This document shows positions 1-12,557 of a stretch of DNA of 51,560 bases, in pieces; the first letter of the stretch is position 1, and every line of letters starts with the position of its first letter. The stretch is from Capniomyces stellatus (lineage: Eukaryota > Kickxellomycota > Harpellomycetes > Harpellales > Legeriomycetaceae). The translations under genes and the position numbers were made by a program. The notes beneath the pieces were generated by a model, which had not been told where the DNA came from, ran no database searches, and saw only the letters and a list, made by a program, of their open reading frames with translations. Location of the stretch: contig LUVW01000040.1 of the NCBI GenBank assembly GCA_001661515.1, positions 63,955 to 115,514 on the forward strand. Reading direction: 5' to 3'.

Positions 1-150
1 CATCCTCACCATCCTCACCATCCTCACCATCCTCACCATCCTCACCATCCTCACCATCCTCACCATCCTCACCATCCTCACCATCCTCACCATCCTCACC
101 ATCCTCACCATCCTCACCATCATCCTCACCATCATCCTCACCATCCTCAT
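1..150. repeat. 9-bp tandem repeat (CATCCTCAC)n
   Basis: Thirteen perfect copies of CATCCTCAC fill 1-117, followed by copies separated by an extra CAT up to about 150. The unit is a multiple of three, so it stays in frame and encodes Asp-Gly-Glu on the minus strand. The array touches the window edge, so its true length is unknown. Confidence 0.95.
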
Positions 151-1759
151 TATCATCTACCTGCTCATTGTCTTCATGACTGTTTTCATCATTTTCGTTC
201 CCACCGCTGTCTCCGAATTCATTTTCCTTAGGAGCAAGCACAGCATCCGACTCTCCAGACTTATCGGTCACTTTGGCATTTTGGTTTTCTAAAGGCTTAG
301 GTTCTTCATCTTTAGTTGCTGACGCCTTATCGTCATTATCAAGTATATTATCTGGTTGTGGTTCAGCGTCTGGTTTTGGTTGAGTATCTGGTTTTGGTTG
401 AGTTGCAGGTTTTGGTTGAGTTGCAGGTTTAGTTTTGGCATCATTGGCACCCGTGGAGTCCTGGTGAGCCGCGGTATTAGGTTTGGATAAAGTTTCTGGC
501 GATTTAACCCCACTGTCTCCGTCTTTTTTTGAAGACTCGGCACCTTTATCAAGTGGCTTACTAGGCTGGTTTGCATCTGGAGTAGCCCCGGTCCCAGAGT
601 CAGATCCATTCTCACTTTTTTTATCCTTTGCCTCATCTTTGCTATTTTTATCATTTTCATTACTTGGTTTTTCTTCACCAGCATCGATCTCATCGCTTGT
701 ATTATTTTCACTATCTTTTTTTGGGCCACTTGGCTTATTTTTTTCTGAGCTTGGCGCTTTAGATGAAGGCGATGAAGGCGGGGGCTTTGGTGAGGTTGGT
801 GCCTTTGGCGAGGATGGTGGTTGTTTATTTTGTTGTTGTATTGGAGGTGGCGGTGATGAAGGAGGCGGTGATGATGGTGGTGGTTGTTGTTTAGATTGCT
901 GCTGTGGCTTTGGCTTTTGGGGTTTTGGCTGTTGTTGTGGTGGTGATGATGATGGTGGCGATGATGAAGGAGGTGTTGATGGTGGTGGTGATGATGGTGG
1001 TGGTTGCGACTTTTGTTGTGGTATTGGTTTTGGTTGTGGCATTGGTTTCGGTTTCTGTTGTGGCATTGATTTTGGTTGTGGCATTGGTTTCGGTTTCTGT
1101 TGTGGCATTGGTTTTGGCCGTGGCATTGGTTTCGGTTTTTGTTGTGGTGGTTTTGGTTGAGTTTGTGACTTTGGTTTTGGCGGTGACTGTGGCAGTGGCT
1201 GCGATTGTAATTTCTGTTGGGCTTTACCAGTTTTTTTCTTGTGGGACTCAATCAAAGCTTTCATATTTGATTTTGCCTCTTTATCATTAACGATGGAGCT
1301 TGGATCGCCATTATCAAACTTCTTAATGGTAGAAAATTCCTTTGCAACACTTTTTGCTTCTTCCTCGCTTAATTGGAGTTTGCTCTCCCTTGCTACTTCT
1401 TTAGCAAAATCCTTGGTTTGATTATCCTTATCCAGGCTGCTAGTGTCTGTTTGTCTGCGGTTAAATTTATACTCTTTTTGCTCAAAAGCATGCTTTTTAT
1501 GGCTGTGGTGTTTTTTGTGATTGTTGTGGAATCTTCCCAGACCTTTGTGGTGCTTTTCTCTATAGTTAAATTGTTTGGTGCTTGGATAGTATCTTCCAGC
1601 TTGTGGTGTTGTATTATAGCGAGAGTAGTATCCAGTTTCTTTAGGGTAGTAATCTTGTCTATAGTTGCTTGTGCCGTACTCATAAACCTTTTCAATATGG
1701 TTGCCGTTTGCAGTGCCTACGGCTAAAGCCGCGAGTGCTCCAAGAATATGAATAAGCAT
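1..1759 (-). CDS. Secreted Pro/Lys/Gln-rich low-complexity protein, 3' end cut by window edge
   Basis: An open frame runs without a stop from the ATG at 1759 to the left edge: 586 codons, no end seen. Residues 1 to about 19 (MLIHILGALAALAVGTANG) look like a signal peptide. Next comes a Tyr/Asn/His-rich stretch, then a basic part. About residues 180-330 are dominated by Pro-Lys-Pro, Met-Pro-Gln and Ser-Ser-Pro-Pro repeats. A Lys/Asp/Glu/Asn-rich region follows, with repeated Ala-Thr-Gln-Pro-Lys-Pro, and the last visible part is acidic and made of Asp-Gly-Glu triplets. The 9-bp DNA repeat at 1-117 encodes this triplet run. No catalytic domain is visible. Composition suggests a cell-wall, surface or extracellular-matrix protein; this is inference. 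The frame is uninterrupted over 1.7 kb in an AT-rich region, which supports a real gene. Family not recognised. Confidence 0.8.
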   Translation of the reverse strand, partial: MLIHILGALAALAVGTANGNHIEKVYEYGTSNYRQDYYPKETGYYSRYNTTPQAGRYYPSTKQFNYREKHHKGLGRFHNNHKKHHSHKKHAFEQKEYKFNRRQTDTSSLDKDNQTKDFAKEVARESKLQLSEEEAKSVAKEFSTIKKFDNGDPSSIVNDKEAKSNMKALIESHKKKTGKAQQKLQSQPLPQSPPKPKSQTQPKPPQQKPKPMPRPKPMPQQKPKPMPQPKSMPQQKPKPMPQPKPIPQQKSQPPPSSPPPSTPPSSSPPSSSPPQQQPKPQKPKPQQQSKQQPPPSSPPPSSPPPPIQQQNKQPPSSPKAPTSPKPPPSSPSSKAPSSEKNKPSGPKKDSENNTSDEIDAGEEKPSNENDKNSKDEAKDKKSENGSDSGTGATPDANQPSKPLDKGAESSKKDGDSGVKSPETLSKPNTAAHQDSTGANDAKTKPATQPKPATQPKPDTQPKPDAEPQPDNILDNDDKASATKDEEPKPLENQNAKVTDKSGESDAVLAPKENEFGDSGGNENDENSHEDNEQVDDNEDGEDDGEDDGEDGEDGEDGEDGEDGEDGEDGEDGEDGEDGEDGEDGED

Positions 1760-4532
1760 TTTGGTTGATTTTTGCTTTAGTATAAATAAATATTTAATTA
1801 ATTTAATTATTTATTGACAATTTTGAATTTCCAATAATGTCAACGGCTGTACTTTATTTTTAATAATCAGTCGGTGAGGATGTAGTGTGCGCTTTATATA
1901 GATATTCTGTGTCAGAGTTGCTTTGCTCAAGCCATCAAATCTGTTTATGCATCTTAGCCAGCGCCTTCAACTACTGTTTTGGCCATGATATATAGTCTAT
2001 ATTGATCGATTATTCCTGTGAGAACTGCAATTTGTAATTTTATAGTTCGCCTGGGAACACAACTAATGATAATTGTGGTAAATCTTATTCACACTTTTTG
2101 ACTGCTAAAATAGCAAATAGCAATACACTATGTTCATGTTCATATACATGTTCTTGAAGACTTGGTTTATGCTCGTTTGAACGGGCTTGCTAATAGCTTT
2201 ACCCTTTTTATTATAAAGTATGAGCTTCATCTTTTGAATTAAAATTATAATTTGGTAAATAGCTTGTATATCGGCCAACACAGATTGGGTCCATTTCAAG
2301 TGAAAAGGGTTCCAACGGCAGTTAATGCTTTTTACAAATTAATAGTATTATATACCAATTAGAATATGTGATTTGGTTGTATGTGCTGTTTTGTTAGGTA
2401 AAAAATTCTTTCTCTTGAGATGCTAGGGAAACCAAGTTGAGTTTGTAGTAAATACCATTGCCTGCGTAATAGTTGTTACTCGCCTACTTACAACAAAGCT
2501 TGTCTCGATAATGTGAGTGATTTGTATTATGTATTCAAGCGATGTAAAGGAAATCTCAAGCTACAAATTCTGGATGAATTTATCACCTCAGTCAGCCAAT
2601 GTCACCGAAACAAAGGCCATAATATAGTTTCTAAAATTACAGCACCACAGCACCACAGCACTACTTTTGTTGTTGCATTTCAACAGTTGCTGTACCGACC
2701 TGGTATTGGATATCAAACCAATATAATTTATACATAGCTAGTTGTTGTTACTTTATAGCTGTCAACTTATACTAGCGTTTACTCATATTTTGTTTCCACT
2801 TTCCTTGACTCGATGGGTTATTATAAACATTGGGGATTGTATTCCGAATAGCAACAGTAGAACAAATTAGTGCTGCTGGTGTTAATTTGGTTACTCGAAT
2901 TTTGAAGAATTAAAGTTGCCTAGTGTTATATACAAACAGAAAAGTACCTTGCTTGGGGCTTGGGAGTTGAAATTGTATAGAAAAAAATCCACATCATATT
3001 AGAAATTAACATTGGTGGTAAATTGAAACTTTTGGATAACGTAATTGAGAAATTTCAACGTCCCGAGTTACAATGTCATGGATTCCCAATCAATTGTTTT
3101 CCAAATTGAAAATACACATCACGTCAACGTCAACGCAAACGCCAGCTAGCTAATAATAAAATCAAAAGTTTAGCAGTTGATATAGTAGAATTTTGTAATT
3201 TAAAGTTCACAGTTAATAATAGTAGTAATACTCAAAATCGTAGTTTATTTCATGCCAATGAAACAGAATATTATTTCACAAAGATTTACGTAACCGCCAA
3301 ATTTTGAAAAATAAGCTTCTTAAGAAATAACCAAAGCGTACAAAAACAAAAAAAAAGGTTTGCGAAAGGCAAATGAAAAAGAAATAGAATGGGATAAAAC
3401 AGCGGTAGAGTTGGGCATGGTGGATTTAGTATAAATGCATTTGGTTGTTAAAGATGCAAATGTACACAAACTATCTCGAGATAGGGTTCCACATTTGTCA
3501 TATCTTTTAGCAGCTAGAGCGCGCGTGCTAATCAAAGCAATAGCTGCAGCCACAGTTGCATGGCATCCTGCACCGGTTTCCAGTAACGCAATAGCAAGTT
3601 CTGATCCTCATTTTGAATGTCTCAGTTTATATTGATAGTGATTGTTAGTTTACTAGTTTGATGTTTATTTAGAGTCAGGTACTCTCAAGTAAAAAGAAAA
3701 TAATCCTACCGAGGTGATAAAATTAGACTATTCAGTTGGTGATAATAAGAAGGCAAACAATGGTATTCAAAGAAAGAGTTGTAGAATTTCAGATGAAGAA
3801 TAAAAACTGAGGTCGGTGCACGCAATATTTATATATGGAATCCAAGCTGAGTTTGTACCAGGGTTTCGATTGCAAGATCTGTACTGGGTATGACTATTAC
3901 CTTCAATAACAATAAAAGGCAAATGTAATAATCAGACTTGACAGTTTGATTAGCGCATTATCGTCATTTTGGTTAACGTACTGTTGTCACTTTGGTTAAC
4001 ATGATGTTGTCATTCTGATATTTTATTTATTGAATTGTTTTTGTTTTTTTTTGATATTTTTTGATATTTGTTGACAAGATTTATCATGATCTATTGAGTT
4101 CAAGACAGCGTTGGGGTCAATGTTTATTATATTCGAGGTACCTTGTTAATAGTTGCCAGAAAACGTCAATACAAGTTTATTGTTTCAACAAAAGTTTAAA
4201 TACGGGTCAAGTTTTTGAATCAGCCGTTTTGTTGACGTCAATAATAAATATCTAAATGCAGTAATAAATATGGTTATTCTTAAAATAATAAATATGGCTA
4301 TTCTATAAATATTAAATAAAAGTATTCTCACAATGAATAAATGCACCAATCTGCAGTAATAAAAGAAATGTATATAAAAATATCTAGTATAATTAGTACA
4401 CATTTTCGTCGATTTATTGACCAGTTATCAGTATATATGAATAATCGACACGGTTTTGATGCTAGAGTAGAGCAAGAGAATATGCAACAACAAAAACAAA
4501 AACAAAAACAACAACAAAAAAAAAAGAATGTA
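1760..4532. other. Intergenic region, no convincing gene
   Basis: AT-rich spacer between the 5' end of the secreted-protein gene and the 3' end of SMG1 (both minus). Only short open frames occur. One at 2513-2737 (plus) has no ATG start. One at about 3320-3607 (minus) is hydrophobic, Ala/Leu-rich then Ser/Phe-rich, and could be a small secreted or membrane peptide, but has no homology I can recognise. An (A/C)-rich stretch with CAA/AAC repeats lies at 4485-4525, just past the SMG1 stop. Confidence 0.5.
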
Positions 4533-7500
4533 TCAGACCCAGAACGACCAGCCTTCGTACATGGAAGCTAGGTTAGACTCATTGGTTGCGCAATGAACTA
4601 GAGAGTCAATAATGTGAGAAGAATATGAGTCAGAATCGGCAAACCCATGGGATAGAGGGGACTTGAACTTTGCGCTGTACCTTATTAAATTGCTGTGTGC
4701 GACAAGTTTAGCAAAAGCCACCGAGTCCAGCAAGCACGAGTAAGCAGGTTTATACAAGATTTGGGGAATCAAAGATTGGGACTTTGTGTACCCAGAGCCA
4801 GATATTTCTTTGTAACACGTTTCGTAGGTATAATTCTCGACGATTTTAAGCAGCTGGTCAAAGGAATGGGCTTCGCTAGCAGAGGTGGTACCAGAGTTTG
4901 ACAGGCCAGAAATATTAGCAGAATTGTTGGGGTTGGAGTTGGAGTTTATGTTGGGATCAGGGTTGGAGTTGGGATCAGGGTTGGGATTGGTGGTGGCTGG
5001 GGTAAAAGTGGGGTAGTTAAAGTGTGTTTTGTAGAGTCTGATAAACTCGGTGAGGGGATCAAAGACAAAGCTTTGGAACCCAACGGTTTGAATAGCCAAA
5101 GCCAAAGAAGGGGACTGCTTGACGGTTGACAAGATGTTCACCATGACCTTGGTGAAGAGTAGGGGAAAGGACTTGTTGAGCAGATACTGGATATTCCTGG
5201 TGAGTCTGAATGGGACAGTTTCAGGGACATTGAACAGTTGGCCTCTGTCAAAGCAGACATTCAAGTCAATCATGACAAACTTGGAGTTGTTTAGAATCAG
5301 AATGTTGTCAAGGTGTCTGTCGCCAAGACCAACAAAGTACCCAAACAGGGACACAATAGCGGCGGAAATAGCCATGGATTTAGAGTTGGAATAGTACTGA
5401 CACAGGTTCAGGCTGTTTGCAAGAATGCTGTTGAGCAAGAGGTACGGCGGGCAAGTTTTGGCCAGCTCGGTGTACAGGACCATATCGCCGCTAAGGTTTT
5501 TCTTTACTTGGTTGTAGACCTTTGACGGGGAGACAAAGGCAGGGCTAGGGTTGCGGCAAGGAGAAAGCGTGGCTGAGGAGCTGGAAATCAATGTCGAGTT
5601 TGATGATCTAGTTTTGTAGTTTTCTTTATACAGGTTGAAGAACGGGTCAACGTCAGTAACCAGCTCAATGTATCCACCACACTTTCCAATTGGCAACACA
5701 CCAAACGTGGTCATCCGGCTATGCTCAACAACCACCCCGTTCAGCAGCCGCCAAATCTGCATTATCGAGTAGTCAGACCGCAAGTCTTCCTGGCCCTTCA
5801 GAATGAACTGGACTTGGTTTCCGAACCTAGAAAGAAACGCGAGCTTTTTTGGTCTTGTTTTTGTGGGCAAAACCGACACGTGTTTTCCAACACCACTGAA
5901 AAACACGATGTTTGATCCGTTGAAGGCGTTGGGCATTGGAACTGGAATTGGGAGTAACGACCAGTTCGCCAAGTGGCTTGACAGCTGCTTCGTCTGGATC
6001 TCGTTTCCGTCAGGGTTGCTATTGATGTATTGCAGCACCTTGGCGTGCAGAGGCCCCACACCTTGCTCTGCGTTCCAGTCATTGACTGATCTGCTCGCTT
6101 CGATGGCAGCCTTGATCCTGGCACCAAACTTGGTTACAAAAGTCTGGTTCCGAGTAGACTTGAGCACCAAAATCTTGCTGTCCAAATTCCCGTACAGAAT
6201 AGCAGATACTTGGCTTTCCAACGCGTCCCAAAACGCACTAGTGCCGCTTGATGGCGTGTTTATGTTTATGTTTATACCCAATTTGGCCTTGGCTCTTGCT
6301 AAAGCGCTTTCAACCCTCTCCTCGTCCAGCTCCATAAGCTTAATAGACTCGGCTACAAAAAGTTCTGCTGCACTTACGAGCTGGCTGTTCTTGCCTCCAA
6401 TCAGAGCCAGCAGGGACTTTATCTTTTCGGTCTGGGTCGAGTATTGGTGAATCGACCCGTTGGTCTGTTTAGTTGAAACTAATGGAACCAGCAACTGGTC
6501 AACCAGACTTGTGTCCTGACAAATCATCGACGAAAGAATAGTAGACACATTGGCCACTACCGTTTTGCAGTCGTGGTTTAAAGCCGCAATAAGCTGAGGA
6601 ATCAACCCACCCATTCCAACAACCCACCCATCTTTTCCAATCCGTCCATCGGCTCTACAATCGCCAGGTAGTTTAATGCCGTTGGTAGTCAGCAGCTTGT
6701 AAAGCCGTGTAGCCACCAGGCTGGTTTTTTCAGGGCTGTTTTTAGCAGTCTCCATCAACTCGAGCAAAATCACAATCGCCAATTCAGCCCACTTGGAGTC
6801 CGATTCAGCCAAAAACTTGGAATTGAAAAACCCTGCAAGCGCAAGTCTGCAATTGAAGCCTGTGTTATAGCTTGCTGCTAAAGTGTTCGGTTCACAAACA
6901 TCAACTGTTTTGGCTGTGCTACTGTTGTCTGACAAGCTGGCGTACAACTCTTTTGTTTTCGGGTCGACCATAAACTCGGTCCAATCCACTTTTTCAATAA
7001 CTGTTTGTGCTGCCAAATCGGTGTGATTTACCAACTGGCCAATATTCTCAATAATTTCTTTATCGACCTCTTTAATATTCCCAATAATTTCCGTATTAAC
7101 CACTTTACTAATATCCTTGCTGATGTTGAAAGTGCTGGTTTTATCCATTCCCAAGTCAAGTTTTCCAATTTCAGAGTAATCCCGAGTGTTCCAAACAGCG
7201 TCGCTGGCCATTTCCATGCGCAGATCGTGCCTAACCAACTGCTTTTTCAGCTCAAAGTCGATGTTTCTAATGTCAAAATCGTTATTCTCATTTATATTTA
7301 AAAAGGACTCCAAGGAACCGTTCAAGTCAAAGTTCTGGCTCTGGCTCTGACTCTGGCTCTGACTCTGACTCTGGTTCTGGCTACAGGCAAACGCCGGATA
7401 CAAATCCAGAAAGAGATTATTTACAAAGACCTCGTTGTCACTCTGGATGCCAAACTCAATGGAGCATTTTGGAACCAGAACTGTTGTTGGTGAGTAATAA

Positions 7501-10500
7501 TGGGCTACAGCAATGTTATTTATTCCCAAAACCAAACTGTGATTAACACTGGACAGCTCAACCTTCGAGTCAGAGAACTGGCCTAGACTGTTTACAGACA
7601 TGCTTTCAAAGTGACCAAACTCGCTTTTGTTCAGAGCGTCTAAACTGTCAATACCACTTGAACCAAACCTCTTCAGTTCCTCACACTCGTCAATGACCTT
7701 GGACAGCTCGTTGGACAAAAACGCCTTGTTTTTTGCTAGATCTTTGAGCAACTGGCTATAAACGCTTTCGTTGTACATACTCTTTCTCACCAATATTCCA
7801 GGCCCATTCCCAGTCTGTCTGTGCTCAACATGCTTGCTGACCTCCAATTTTATATTTTTGTTTCGCGACTCGATTTTGCTGTTGATTAGCATAACTACAG
7901 TTTCGAAAAAGTCCAAATCCAGCTTCATCCCCTTTTCACTAATAAGCTTCAGAACCACCCGGATATCCTCGTGGCTGCTTTCAAAATCATGCGCATTCAA
8001 GTACGATACAATGTGGTGCTTGGACTCGTTGTACCTAAACAGCGATAACGACGTCGCAGCCAGCTGCAAGCGATTATCATTTATCCAATCCATCAGTATG
8101 CCACTACCACTACCAATACCACCACCACCACCACTACCCTTCATTTCGGCACTACCATTACTACTACCGTGTTTTTTCTTGGAGTTTATCTCAATCTGGC
8201 CAATAAACGTCAGGAATCCAACCTTCTGCCATAGCATGACTCCACAAGGCGAATCTTTGCCGCTTTGAATATACTCAAATACTACCTCAATCATCTTGAC
8301 ATAATCTGCAACCAGAATCCCGCCATCATAGTCATGATCACCCAGCGCTTTGCCATCGACAAACGCCAGCTGGTTGGCTGCTAGCTTTGAAATGCAGTTT
8401 ATGACTAACGAGTCGCTACTTAGCTTTCCCAATTCACTGTCACTCAAAACCGTATATAGATGCTGTCTAATAATCTGCATAGAAGCCACTACATTTGTTT
8501 GGTACAGTCTGATTTTACCATCGCTAATCGAGGCATCGCCATTACAAATATTATTGCTAGTATTATTATTAATGCTGTTGCTAAAGCTGTTATTGTAGTT
8601 GGCGTCTTGATTGAGTAGAAACTGAGGCACACTGGTTATTTCAGTAAATTCTTTGTCCATGTACAAATGAATGTTGGTATTAAGAAACTGCAGAAATATA
8701 AAATGTTCAATCTGGGTATTTTGCTTCAACTTCCCAGCCACTTCAACCAATTTGGAACTTGATGATCCAGTAATATCACTACCTTTTGTTTTCCTAATTC
8801 TGTTCATCAACATAAAAAACCTATTGCCCACCCCTTTGCTCAAATCAAACGCTCTGCTTTTGATGATTTCAACCACCCACCCCTGCTGCCAAACCGGCCA
8901 ATCTGGACGCTGTTCAAACGCCCTAACCAAAAACAATCCAATCAAGTCTCGCAAGTCTGCGTCCGGCTCCACTAGCGACCTTAGGACCCAGCCCTCAACC
9001 AGACTCATTCCTGGCTGATAGTCCAAAACACCAAACAGCGCAAAGCTGGCTTTCATGATCGCCATCAACGAGTCTGAAGGCAAAAGTCCAAGCACCTTAC
9101 TCAAACACCAAACAACCAGCCCATCCAAACCGCTGCTGCTACCTAAATGCTGCAGAGTTGTTGGGATAGCAACCCATAAGCCATTGAATCTCACTAAATC
9201 ATCGCTGCTGGATAGTGCCAAATCAGCCATCAAAAGCGCCATTCCGCTACCCAAAGCCACCAATCCGTCTCTTACCGCATTGCTCTTGTTCGAGTAGTGG
9301 TACATTTGCAGCACAAAACAGTATTCGACCTGCCACATCTCAATGTCGTAACTTTCCAAGCCATGATTGGCGGCCACACTACCAGCAGTTACAACACCAA
9401 GTGTGTCACTTATTTTGCTGTGAATGTCCTTCAGCTCAGCAGCTTTTATACTTGCACTACCAATTCTGCTGATCCACTTCTGGGTCATTACCTTCAACAC
9501 ACCCAAAATAAACTCCTCAACCTTCTCAAACTTGACCAGCTTTGCTAATGCGTTGCTTATTTTGAAAACCAGCCCCATAACCTGCTTGAACACCTGCTTG
9601 CTTTTTGCTGCCAGAATTCTCAGCAGTTTATACCACACTCCCTTTTCTGTAAAAACACACTCAATAACCGTTTTGATCAGTTTGAGGTCCGTTTGCTCCA
9701 TCAGCACACCAACATTCCCAATAACCAGCTTTAATGTTGCCTCCACAAACACCATCAAATCCTCCAGCTCTCTGCTGCTCGCCCTTGTCACATACTTGTT
9801 GAACTCATAGTTCCCCACATCGTTGCTCATTTTGCCTCCAAACACCGTCTGCATTTTAAGACACAGGTCTACCGCCTTAAACACTGATCCCTCCTCCACT
9901 CTTTCCTTGCCAACATTCTCCATTCCACTCCCTACATCTACCCCCCAGTCTAAATCCCCCAACTTCTCAACCAAACGACCTACCATCATTGTCCATCTAT
10001 GGTCGCTGCTGTTTAGATTCCCTATCCTCGTGACTGTTTCCATCCACCTCAACCCCAGTCTAACCTTTTGTCTCTTATCCTCCTCGCTCGTCACATTTAT
10101 TTCCACTCCCCGGGGCAACACAACCCCTGCGGGTGCTGCAACCTTTTCTCCCTGCTGCTGCTCCTTGACAAACATTCCCATCATTATTACCGATATTTCC
10201 ATCGCTGCAAACAGTCTATCATTTACTCCATACTCCTCATTTACATATCCAAACGTCTCTATCAACTTGATCCTCTCCAGCAGCTTGCTTGTACTCATCC
10301 TAACAAATCCTCGCATCAATCCTGTTTCTGCATTTATTGTCTCCACCCCTTTAACTCCATGCACCACCAACTTCATCTCTCTCTTGTCTGCCTCTGCCTC
10401 TCCTCCCCCCTCTTCCCCTAAACACATCGTATCTATTCCTAACTCCAGAATCTCCTCGTATCTTTTCACCATCTCTTCCACCTTGTTTTTACTTTCCGAG

Positions 10501-11629
10501 TTTCTATCCATAACTCCCAACAATATCTCCAAACACACGCTGATCCCTGATCCAACTATTTCCCTTTGTCTATATACAACTATCAACTCGTGCATTTTTA
10601 TCATGCTCAATCTTCGCATCTTTATGTTTGCCCCATATTTCTCCTTGCTTTTGTTTCCGTACACATACATCTATATTCCAGCCCACCAGTGTTAGCCCCT
10701 TTTATTTCTTCTACTCTACCATCTCTTGTAATCACTAATTTAATCCCACTTACTCCATGTAGCATCTTCAGCATTATCACTTGCTCGCTTAATTGCTTCA
10801 CTACTTTTTTTGACTCCCCAACTTCACTCCCTCCATTTGCTTTATTCTTGCCCCCTTCCTCTGCCGACTGTATCCGGTAAAGCTGGTACAGCCCATTCTC
10901 CAAATACTCTATAATCCACTCATACTTGCCTTGCAACAGCTCCCCCAACCTCAAAACTATTCTTATCATCACATCAACCAATCCCTTCCCACTAATCCTA
11001 CTCGAAATTCAAAAAAAAATATTACCCACATTCATCCCCTTTTTTTTTAATCCCGCTCATTAAACCAAGTTCTCCTTTACTCTTCACCATTGTCTACTTT
11101 ATCTCTTTTAACAATCTACAAATCCACACCAACTTGTTCTAAATTGCCCCTTTTTTTTTACCTTTTTTTTATCAATTGTTTAGTCAGCCCCCCGTGCTCA
11201 AAATTCCCGTGGAAAAGCTGCTTGTATGTATAAATCACTGTATCCTGATCCAGATCCTCCTTGCTTAAAATCTCCAACAACCCCTTACCAAACTTGTGCA
11301 TAACCTTGGTCCTATTCGGTTCAATTGGAATGTCCACTAGCTCATGTCTTTCGTTTCTTGCTTTTCCATACAGCCCCTCTATAAAGCCTGATATTCCTGT
11401 TTTACATTATTTCATCACATTGTTACTCCGGTACCTTTTGGGGGGTTTTTTTTTATTTCGTTCAATGTTTCTACAACCCTCACTACCCTCTTTATGTTTT
11501 ACTTTTGAATTTACTATCGTTTCCTTTATCTCCTTATTTTAGCTATCTTTAATCCGTTGTTTAACATTTTAACTTGTCATCTCTCTTTTTTTTTTTTAAT
11601 TCAATTTTATTTATTTTTATTCCATTCAT
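4533..11629 (-). CDS. SMG1: SMG1-like phosphatidylinositol 3-kinase-related protein kinase (NMD kinase)
   Basis: Phosphorylates UPF1 in nonsense-mediated mRNA decay in the families where it is known. The main exon (10670 to 4533) is one open frame of 2045 codons. Near residue 1590 it has VLPTKTRPKK, near 1778 the catalytic loop GLGDRHLDN, then MIDLNVCFDRG in place of the SMG1 HIDYNVCFEKG, then VPFRLTRNIQ. It ends with the FATC tail YEGWSFWV (human SMG1 ends YEGWTAWV), which separates it from TOR, ATM and ATR. Upstream exons recovered by splicing: 10715-10997, 11162-11396 and about 11435-11489, with introns of 44 nt (10671-10714, branch site CTAAC), 164 nt and 38 nt; phases agree at each join. 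The first exon is uncertain; an ATG at 11629 is one candidate. Low-complexity inserts include a Ser-Gln run (coded near 7320-7385) and an Asn-Pro-rich run (4915-4990). Kinase identity is firm; the 5' end is not. Confidence 0.88.
4915..4995 (-). repeat. Imperfect coding repeat (Asn-Pro-Asp/Ser) before the SMG1 FATC tail
   Basis: On the plus strand the pattern GGGTTGGAGTTGGGATCA recurs with variation. On the coding strand it gives Asn-Pro-Asn/Asp-Pro-Asn-Ser units. It lies between the kinase domain and the FATC end, a place where SMG1 proteins of other lineages also carry long insertions. Confidence 0.75.
7322..7381 (-). repeat. Coding hexamer microsatellite (Gln-Ser repeat) inside SMG1
   Basis: Alternating CAGAGC/CAGAGT units on the coding strand give about seven Gln-Ser pairs flanked by Asn-Gln, between the structured N-terminal part and the kinase region. 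The length stays in frame. Confidence 0.85.
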
Positions 11630-12557
11630 GGTTGCCGCTTGAATTAATTTAAAATTTAAAGAACGACCCCCCGCTCCCCTCTATTCAAACTGGACATATA
11701 TTATATTTAAGCAAACCTACTCAGTGAGTTCCTTGGCACCCGAATCCTTTCGCTCCCCCTCCATCTCCGACCACCTTCATTCCTATTATTCATTTACTGC
11801 GCCTCTCAATTTGTCCTTTTTTTTTCTCCTCCTACTATTCGTCTGCTTTCTACAACTGTTTGCAAATCACCTTCGATATCTGCCTTCTATGTTCTATTTG
11901 TAGTCTCTGACGTCGACTCTTCGCTATTTCTCTTTTGCTTCCCGCTTCTCTGTATTTTTTTTGAAATATAAAATATGCTTGTTGGAACACCGAACCGAAT
12001 GTAAAAAAAAATAAAAATATTAATAAATACTAAAAGTCTCTTTACATCAACTATCCCTTTTTTTTTTACTCAATCCTCTAAACTGCGCTAATTTATTGAC
12101 TTTTGTTGACTTACTTTTGAGTTTGGTTTTAAATCTCCTTGAATTTTAAAGATTGTTTGACACTTTTGTTTTTTTTTAATTGATTTGCTGGGTTATTGAA
12201 GTCTAAATTCTTTTTTTTCCTAATCCTCCAAACTTTTAATCGTTTTCTGTAGTACTTCAAGTGCCAAATTGTACAAGTAAAACAAGCACGTCAAAATATT
12301 AAAAATCAGTTCAGATTTTTTTTATTTTTTATTATTTTTAAATTCCTTATGAATACAAACGAACTACCAAAATATTAAAAATAATTTGAAGAGAGAAAAA
12401 AAAAAAGGTCATACTACCAAATAGACTTGGTATAGATACAAGTTGAACTAATTCCACCTGGCTAACAGGAACACTCCATGTATATTTATTCTCAAAACGT
12501 CTACGTGTCCATATTCCTACTCGTACAATGAAATATACCCGGTAGTGTCACTGATGT
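11630..12557. other. Intergenic, T-rich, no gene seen
   Basis: Long poly-T and poly-A stretches, pyrimidine-rich on the plus strand near the SMG1 5' end (about 11700-11950). I see no coding frame of note. It should contain the SMG1 promoter and the 3' end of the next minus-strand gene. Confidence 0.6.

Noticed and set aside
483..1290. Two long plus-strand frames (225 and 128 codons) and a 320-codon minus frame over the same stretch
   Set aside because: They are out-of-frame readings of the low-complexity secreted-protein gene (1-1759 minus). Their Gly/Cys-, Val- and His/Asn-rich composition follows from its Pro/Lys/Gln repeats.
9823..10695. 290-codon plus-strand frame opposite the SMG1 5' part
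   Set aside because: Ser/Thr/Pro-rich antisense frame caused by the purine-rich coding strand; no domain, and the SMG1 frame on the other strand is clearly real.
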